NCBI GenBank assembly: GCA_034770075.1
Contig: CM068377.1
Coordinates: 54,802,275-54,866,274 of the forward strand
Reading direction: 5' to 3'
DNA: 64,000 nucleotides
Source: Aralia elata
Lineage: Eukaryota > Streptophyta > Magnoliopsida > Apiales > Araliaceae
Position 1 is the stretch's first letter. Each line of letters begins with the position of its first letter. Of this stretch, positions 57,424-64,000 are shown piece by piece. The notes beneath the pieces were generated by a model. The model saw nothing but the letters and a program-made list of their open reading frames with translations, made no database searches and was not told where the DNA came from. A program made the translations under genes and the position numbers.

Positions 57424-60026
57424 TGTAACGCCCCCAAATTTGGGTTCCTTGAACCGCAGACCTGGTGCGTCACGATACATCATATTTACAACTACTGCGG
57501 AAGATATAAGCATAAATTATTTATACAATAATCTTTGCTACATATCCCAAGGTCTATCACCTTTAATTTAATACATATTTACCTTTAGATTCACAAAAGG
57601 TTTACACAATTAACTTACATCAAATAACTAATTTGGTTATCATGCATAACACTATAATCTTGTCCTTTGCTTCTATCTCTGTCTTTCCTCGTACATTCGT
57701 ATTAATCAAAATTTGTTATCATGATATAACAAGGGTGAGCAACTATTTTGCCTAGCAAGTTTAAATGCAAGAAAGATATATCATGATTGAAAGAATGAAT
57801 AAGCTTTTGAATTTTCAACAATATAATAATTGTGAAAGAGCATGAATTAAAATTTTCAATGATTGAATGACTGGATTCAATAATACAAGGTGTCAATAAT
57901 GACTATGAACTAATTTAATTGAACCTTATGGTAATGAATGTGATCAGCTTTTCATACCTGATGGACATATGCAACATGCACTATGTGCGAACCAATAATT
58001 TAAGGAGGTGGAATAATTATAAAGAATTAAACCACTAGCATACTTGAAACATAACAACTCAAGTTTAAGTTAAGAGGAACTTGCTCAATATAAAAGTTGA
58101 GTAAGATGGAACTTGCCTGTACCGTCGATTACTGCTATGTAATTTAACTTAATCTCTTATGAAAGACCTATCAGTTATAAGATTGATCTTTCAATTAGCA
58201 TCACATATATCACTTTATAATATCCCTTCTTTATAAATAAGTTATCTAACATTTAACCACATAACTAAATATTAGATAACACCTTAGCACTATACGCATT
58301 CATAATTCTAAAGCTAGCATACATTGAGTCTTTAATGGTGTTCAATATAGTATACTGAGTGGTTTCCCACAAACAACCAACAAACTAGTTTTCGTCTCAT
58401 CTACACTGTTTTCACAGTGAGTTAGATCGGTTGCTAGTTCGTGTATACCTTCGCTCCCTGAAGGAATTATTTAGCCCAGCTACTATACATCAACTATTAA
58501 AGAACACGACTGTACTACTACTTTATCATAAATCTTATGACTTAATACTAAGTCTTTTATTTTATAAATTCTTCTTTATAATCCATTAAGCCTGAATATC
58601 TAATCCAGTAAGTTGGATTATCCAACATACCAATCCAACAACCTGGATTTAAACCAACATCCAATCCATCAATCTGAATTCAAACTATCCTACAATTCAG
58701 CAAGCTAGATTCACTAATTCAGCAAACCGGATTCATTAATTCAGCAAACTATATTCACCAATTCAGCAAGCTGGATTCAATCAATTCAACAAGCCGAAAT
58801 ATGAATACAGCAAATCAGATTGGAAGTTGCATTCTTAAAATGACTTAACCTCTTTTAATTATCGATTTTTATTTTCTTCAAATCTTGCCACAGATATGTA
58901 CATATATTCCATACACAAAAATACTTTCCCTATTAAAGTTTTCAATTTTCTTTAACATTTTTCAAACGTCCGTTTTAACTTTCGAAACTAAGAAAAATGA
59001 TCACTATCTTGCACAACTCCGATGACTCCAAATTTTTGATAGAATCTTATACATATTAGCAAGTACTCCCAGTTAAAATTTTGTGGTCATTGGATTTATA
59101 GAACTCCAATTTTAGCCGTTTTTGTCGAAAAACTCTACGTTTTTATTTTAGCCATAGATTCTTCGTTACAAGTCGGAATGAGGCAATTTTTGGACAGGAG
59201 CTACCTAACTTCCTATAGTTTCAGTGGTAAAAAGACTTGAATTTATTGCACTAGTTATGTGGTCAAAACAGTGCACATAAGCAAGTGGTCAGCGGGTTTT
59301 GTCCCGTTTCTCGATTTGAGGTCCTTCACCATAAAATCCATAACTTTCATTCTACTTCACCAAAAATTCTCAAATTTTTACAGGACTCACATAACTTCTC
59401 ATATTATCACTCCAAATGTTTCTAGAATTTTTAGAGTACAAAAAAATGATGAAACTGCCCCTGGATGAGACTGCCCTGTAGCAGCCCCTTTTCCCTTTTT
59501 GAACAACCTGGACTGTTTGTACACATTATTTTTGACTCCCATCACTTGAGTTTAACACTTAACTTATATATCTAGCACCTTTCTTTGACGGATCGCAAAA
59601 AGAGTGCATAGATTTCAAATGGTACTCATATAAAGTGAGAGAAGACTAGGGTTTTCTAACCTTTTTTAAAACGAACAAATTGTCTTTTCTTTTCTTTTCA
59701 ACAAATCAACAGTCAATCTTGTAAGATCTATGCATAATACACTTATTAACATATAGATCAAGTGTTCTAATATCCAAAATCATAAACTTTATATCAACCA
59801 TAATCAAACCAAAACAAAAGGAAATAACTAGATTAAGGTTAAAAAATTTATACCTTAGCTTTATTTTCTTTCTCCTTCTTCCTTAGCTTACATGACTACC
59901 CTTCTCTCTCTCTCTCTCCTTTGTTCCTTAGGACTGTCGTCCCCCTCCTCTCCCTTATCTCTCTCTCTTTCTAAATTTTTGCTAACTTGGGAAGTGAGAG
60001 AAAATAAAAGATAAAAATAAACTAAA
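57424..60026 (-). mobile_element. Chromovirus-type LTR, partial (ends at 57424)
   Basis: The left end is TGTAACGCCCCCAAATTTGGG, the reverse of the shared LTR terminus. It has an ACAG|GCAAGT donor (58117/58116, minus strand) and a CTCAC branch block (57735-57739), but no AG at the expected distance. About 22-bp AATTCAGCAAGCTGGATTCA-type words recur at 58600-58800, and a TC-rich tract lies at 59902-59960. It is interrupted at 60027 by the Ogre/Tat element. No gene is present. Confidence 0.7.
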
Positions 60027-62267
60027 TGTCGACGCCGGGAGGATCGCTTCTGTGGTAATTATTACCCTTTCCAATTTTAGCCTTTTTATTATATGATTTT
60101 TGGAAAAGGTTGGCACTAATGTCGACGGGGTTTTGAAAGATCGTTTTCTATGATGAGCCAATTGACCAGAGTCGCCAGTTGGTATATTTGAAATGGATGT
60201 ACCAACTCATCCGAGTTTTATTTTTTTATAAATCGTTGGCTCATATGTGACTCCGAATTAATTGGTCTGCAACCTGAGATTCATAGAGTTCGGGGGCTTG
60301 CTTAAGTGAGGGGAAGGTGTTAGGCACCCCCCGACTTCCGTGAAACACGGTTACCGCAATCTTGATGCTTTTCTTATCCTTTTAATTCTTAAAATGTGTA
60401 TGTGTGCGCGTGTGTGTGCCTATGTGAATGTGGTGGTGAGTTTGTATGAAAGAATCATTTGGGTTTCTTATGGAAAGTCGTGTCTTAGTTTGGGAATGCC
60501 TTAGAATGTGTTTCTCTTTACACGAGAAAGCTTTATTATTATTACGAGAAAGGTTTGATTTTAATTGTTAAAAGCCGTGAGATTTTTCATTAGGTGTCGT
60601 TTTGGCAAAACAAGAGTTTTTTAAACCTTCGTCAAAATAGGAATCGAGACCTATACGTTGCTTTCGTAAATAAAGTGACGGCAATTTCTAGGATCTCTTT
60701 AACCCTATGCCCAAAGGTTTAATAAAACGTTATTTTTATAAAACCAAATTTTTGTGAGATTTGAACACGATTTGTTTTTAACCTTCTCGTTTAAACAGGA
60801 GTCGACATTCATTAGCATTTCCAATTTTAAGCCTCGTGATGCTAATAACCTAATTTGATTGATTTTATGGAAATCTTCATCGTTTAGTTTTGCAATCAAT
60901 TTTTTGTGTCGTAAACCAAATCAAACATTAAAATGCGTGGGGGCTATTCATGGGCATGTAAGCCATCAAAATAAGCCCAAACGCCCACAATCGCATATTT
61001 CACTATTACGGGGCCTTAAACCCGACTTTCAACTTGATATCGTTTTAAGGCCCGATAATTACATATTTACAATAAAGGGTACATCGATCCTACTACATAC
61101 ACCCAAAAATGTCCATCATCGGATTTGGACCACGGGGTCGCGTTCCTAGGCTCACATCCAAAATTGCTACTCCCCCACAAAATGAATATTACAAAAATTA
61201 AACAACACCGGGTTGCCTTGCACACCACAATATCCTAAAATAGCAATCTAAATACACTACGCATAAAACATTATCATAACGAGCTAAAAATCACCAAATG
61301 GATATCATCGGGCCATTAGGAAGAATTTTGTTCCGTTGGAACCCTCACTAATAGTCCTTAATCCATGTATCCTCAACAACATACAAGAAAAACTACATTT
61401 AATATAACCCGAAATGATAAAAAGTTTTACGAAATGATATAACCAAAATGCTATAAAAAAGGGCTTTTCACCTTGCAAATGACACCACGATTCGTATAAA
61501 CTTGTATATTAAATAGAGTAGAAAGTGTATATGATACAATCTAATAAAAGGGATATAAATCCTCACTTTTTTCTCTCTTTTCTCTCTTTTCTCGCTGATG
61601 CTCGCTGCTGTTTCTTCCTTTTTTTTTCTTTTCAAAAAAACTTCCTGTATGCTCTCAGATGAAAATGAAGAACTGCATTGATAAAGGCTGCCAAAGGCAG
61701 CCGCAGATTAATCCGCGGCTGGCCATAAATTGATCCGCGGCTGGCCGCAGATTGATCTGCGGCTAGCCTCGGTTTCTCCGTGCCCGCCGCGCACTTCAGC
61801 CCGCAGCGCACTTCAGTCTTCCCATCATTGGCCGCAGATTGATCCGCGGCTGGCTGGGCTAATTTTCTCGATTTCTGTACCGCACCTCGATTCTCGTGTT
61901 GTACTGTTGGTTTTCGCTAAAAGTCTTATATTTTGCAGTCCGGGAACCGCTGGGAAACGTGCCATGTCATTCAGGAATGCTCGTTTCGAATGGCTGCGAC
62001 ATGACTCAAGATTTGTATTTGGAGCTTGGTTTCCAGGGGGCTGCCCTCCGCGACCCCCACCAGTTTACCGGCAAACAGGTAAGCGTAGTGGCCATTAGTC
62101 AATTCCTGATATCCGCTCGTTGTCGTGTCGGCTTTGATCGCAAGTCGTTGTGGTGGCCTTGAGTATTCGTACTTATGCCCACCTTTCGTTCTCGTAGGCT
62201 GGGTTGATTGATGATTTTGCCCTCCTGTCAGGGTTAGTATACGAAGCGCAAAATTTTGTTGTCTACA
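60027..62267 (-). mobile_element. 3' LTR of Ogre/Tat element copy 3 (2.24 kb)
   Basis: Minus strand TGTAGACAACA (62267) to CGTCGACA (60027). It is similar throughout to 9105-11236. Dyad words (CCGCAGATTGATCTGCGG type) cluster at 61690-61850. The element continues off the right edge. Open frames at 60859-62285 are not genes. Confidence 0.85.
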
Positions 62268-62599
62268 GCTGCCCCTCTTTATCATGTTTATGAAATGTTA
62301 AATGAAATGAACATGATAAAGAAATAGACACCTGATGTATGAATGACGGTGCATAAAAATGACAGTACATACATGATGCAACACATATAGCTTATGATGC
62401 AACACAAGATGTAAGGCATGCAAAACATTCGCAAAGGTGTCAATGCATCATGCAATCGTAAATTTATTGTGAGTATCGATCTCAATAGGACTCAATCGCT
62501 GATCGCATCGTTGTTGTCGGGTTCCGTCTCTGACAGGTCGTTGCTATAATCGTTATCGCAGATGTCGTGCTCCATCTCGTAATCGTCGTCGTCTTGGAA
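62268..62599 (-). other. Polypurine tract and 3' internal spacer of copy 3
   Basis: The polypurine tract GATAAAGAGGGGCAGC (62268-62284, minus strand) is followed inward by sequence matching 11254-11432 of copy 2 (ATGATGCAACACAAG-type block). Nothing else is recognised. Confidence 0.7.
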
Positions 62600-63235
62600 T
62601 CGTCGTCATCTCATAACTGTCGGGTCTCGTATCCGATCGATCGTCTCGTAGATGTAGGGTCTGGTCTCCGATGGGTCGTCTAGTCTGTATCGGTTCTCGT
62701 CTCTGATTTGTCGACTCGCCTGTATCAGTTCTCGTCTCCGATTGATCGACTCGTCTATATCAGTTCTCGTCTCTGATTGATCGACTCGTCTGCACCGGGT
62801 CTCGTCTCCGGTTAATCGTCTCGTCGGTACTGGGTTTCGTCTGCGGTTGATTGATTCGTCTGTATCGGTTTTCATTTCTGATTGGTCGACTTGTCTGCAC
62901 CGGGTTTCGTCCCTGGTTGATTGATTCGTCTGTATCGGTTCTCGTCTTCGACCGGTCGACTCGTCTCGTCAGCACCGGGTCTCGTTTCCGGTTGATCGTC
63001 TCGTCAGCACCGGGTCTCGTTTCTGGTTGATCGTCTCGTCGACACCGGGTCTCATTTCCGGTTGATCGTTTCGTCGGCACCGGGTCTCGTTTCCGATTGA
63101 TCGACTCGTCTGTATTGGTTCTCGTCTTCGATTGGTCGACTCGTCTGCACCGGGTTTCGTTTCCAGTTGATCGTCTTGTCGGCACCAGGTCTCGTTTCCG
63201 GTTGATCGTCTCGTAAATCACCTCGTTCCTGCTGG
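62600..63235. repeat. 35-bp tandem array of copy 3, about 17 units, diverged
   Basis: The unit is close to GCACCGGGTCTCGTTTCCGG plus TTGATCGTCTCGTCG. Period and position equal the array at 11433-12172, but the unit consensus differs, so each array has been homogenised separately. Minus-strand frames of up to 185 residues come from the repeat. Confidence 0.92.
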
Positions 63236-63427
63236 GTCCCGCCCCGACAATTCGATTCGTCGTCTTCCACAGCCGATTGGTTGAAATCTCGTATTTTATT
63301 TTCACATAACAAGTCAAATGGATTTTAAAAATTGGTCAATTGCTCTATTATTAACTGTATGATACATGCTTTTTATTCATGGATAGAGAATGACCCCTGC
63401 ACAGTCTTTTGATACTATTTTTCACAG

Positions 63428-64000
63428 ATGTCGTCACCAGACGCCGTGGTACGTTTGGGTCTCAGTCCACCCACAGGTTTGGTTGGCAGGCTCTTCCGCT
63501 GGTTGGACCGTTTGTCGCCGACCGACAGGGTCATTGCATATTGTCTTCTGGGACATTCCCGGTCCTTATTATCCTTTCAGGTGCCGGCGGGCTTTGCGGA
63601 GGGTCTTCTGAGCTATTGGGCCCCTACCCGTCAGGTGTTCATATTAGGGACAATGGAGCTGACCCCTACTCTCGAGGAGTATGCTCGCTTTACCGGCTTT
63701 TATTTGGATGGTCCTTGTGCCAAGGTCACAGCTGGTCCTATGCGCCGTCAGTTCTTGACTTTTACTGGGTTGCGAAGGACAGTTCTGTTATCGGTGATCA
63801 CATCAGACTATCTAGTCCCCCTTCATTTCCTGATTGACCGATTCGGCTCACCCAACAGTTTTCATCTATTCTTTGGTGATTTTTCCGTATCTGAGGAGCG
63901 CTGGGGCGCCTTGAGAGTAAATGTTTTGATGTCTTGTGTTATCTCAGTTTTGTACCTGCCAGCCGGATCCGATCTGTTGGACATGCGAGCTATTGCGGCC
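63428..64000 (+). CDS. DUF7745-like accessory protein of copy 3, partial
   Basis: ATG 63428 follows a TTTTTCACAG acceptor-like site, as in copy 2, and the frame stays open to the window edge (191 codons seen). I count about 33 differences in 191 residues from the copy 2 protein, about 83% identity; YWAPTRQVF, MELTPTLEEYARFTG and SEERWGALR are kept. It lies about 190 bases after the 35-bp array, with no PMD gene between. Antisense to the element. Function is unknown. Confidence 0.8.
   Translation, partial: MSSPDAVVRLGLSPPTGLVGRLFRWLDRLSPTDRVIAYCLLGHSRSLLSFQVPAGFAEGLLSYWAPTRQVFILGTMELTPTLEEYARFTGFYLDGPCAKVTAGPMRRQFLTFTGLRRTVLLSVITSDYLVPLHFLIDRFGSPNSFHLFFGDFSVSEERWGALRVNVLMSCVISVLYLPAGSDLLDMRAIAA

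Noticed and set aside
60859..62285. Frames of 88-122 residues in the copy 3 LTR
   Set aside because: The equivalent LTR positions in copies 1 and 2 do not keep these frames.

Overview
The window is plant nuclear intergenic DNA made almost entirely of nested transposable elements. I see no host gene, rRNA, tRNA or CRISPR array. A plant is indicated by Ogre/Tat, Athila-like and chromovirus (Tekay/Del-like) Ty3/gypsy elements, Ty1/copia elements, a CACTA transposon end, and plant-only plant-mobile-domain (PMD) and DUF7745 proteins. Ogre-type elements are best known from eudicots, so a large-genome eudicot is the best guess (inference).

Layout. 1-1830: LTR of a plus-strand Ogre/Tat element. 1831-9104: chromovirus-type and unassigned LTRs inserted into one another. 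9105-22345: minus-strand Ogre/Tat element with 3' LTR, polypurine tract, a 35-bp tandem array, two accessory genes on the opposite (plus) strand (an intron-bearing PMD gene and an intact DUF7745 ORF), then integrase, archaeal-type RNase H, RNase H, reverse transcriptase, an Ogre-type intron and G-patch/protease. Its gag end is replaced by an inverted gag fragment (22354-22744). 22745-28959: pol-less Athila-like element with a truncated 5' LTR and a full 3' LTR. 28960-29400: CACTA end. 29401-48808: plus-strand copia remnant whose integrase and 3' LTR host three solo gypsy LTRs and a complete minus-strand copia (39349-48480), each with a perfect 5-bp target-site duplication. 48809-60026: minus-strand chromovirus pol remnants and long LTRs. 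60027-64000: second minus-strand Ogre/Tat element that keeps the 35-bp array and the DUF7745 ORF but lacks the PMD gene.

How parts relate. The Ogre/Tat family carries a PMD/DUF7745 module antisense to its pol genes, behind a 35-bp satellite. Most chromovirus-type LTRs share one hidden architecture: short self-complementary word repeats, a TATA box, a GCAAGT splice donor, a CTCAC branch site before an AG acceptor, and an end resembling GGGGGCGTCACA. This looks like a GC-AG intron inside the LTR. The word repeats also occur in Athila and Ogre elements. Most nonsense codons in pol and PMD are single C-to-T or G-to-A changes, as expected from decay of methylated DNA. Coordinates and splice sites are by-eye readings; no alignment or database search was run.
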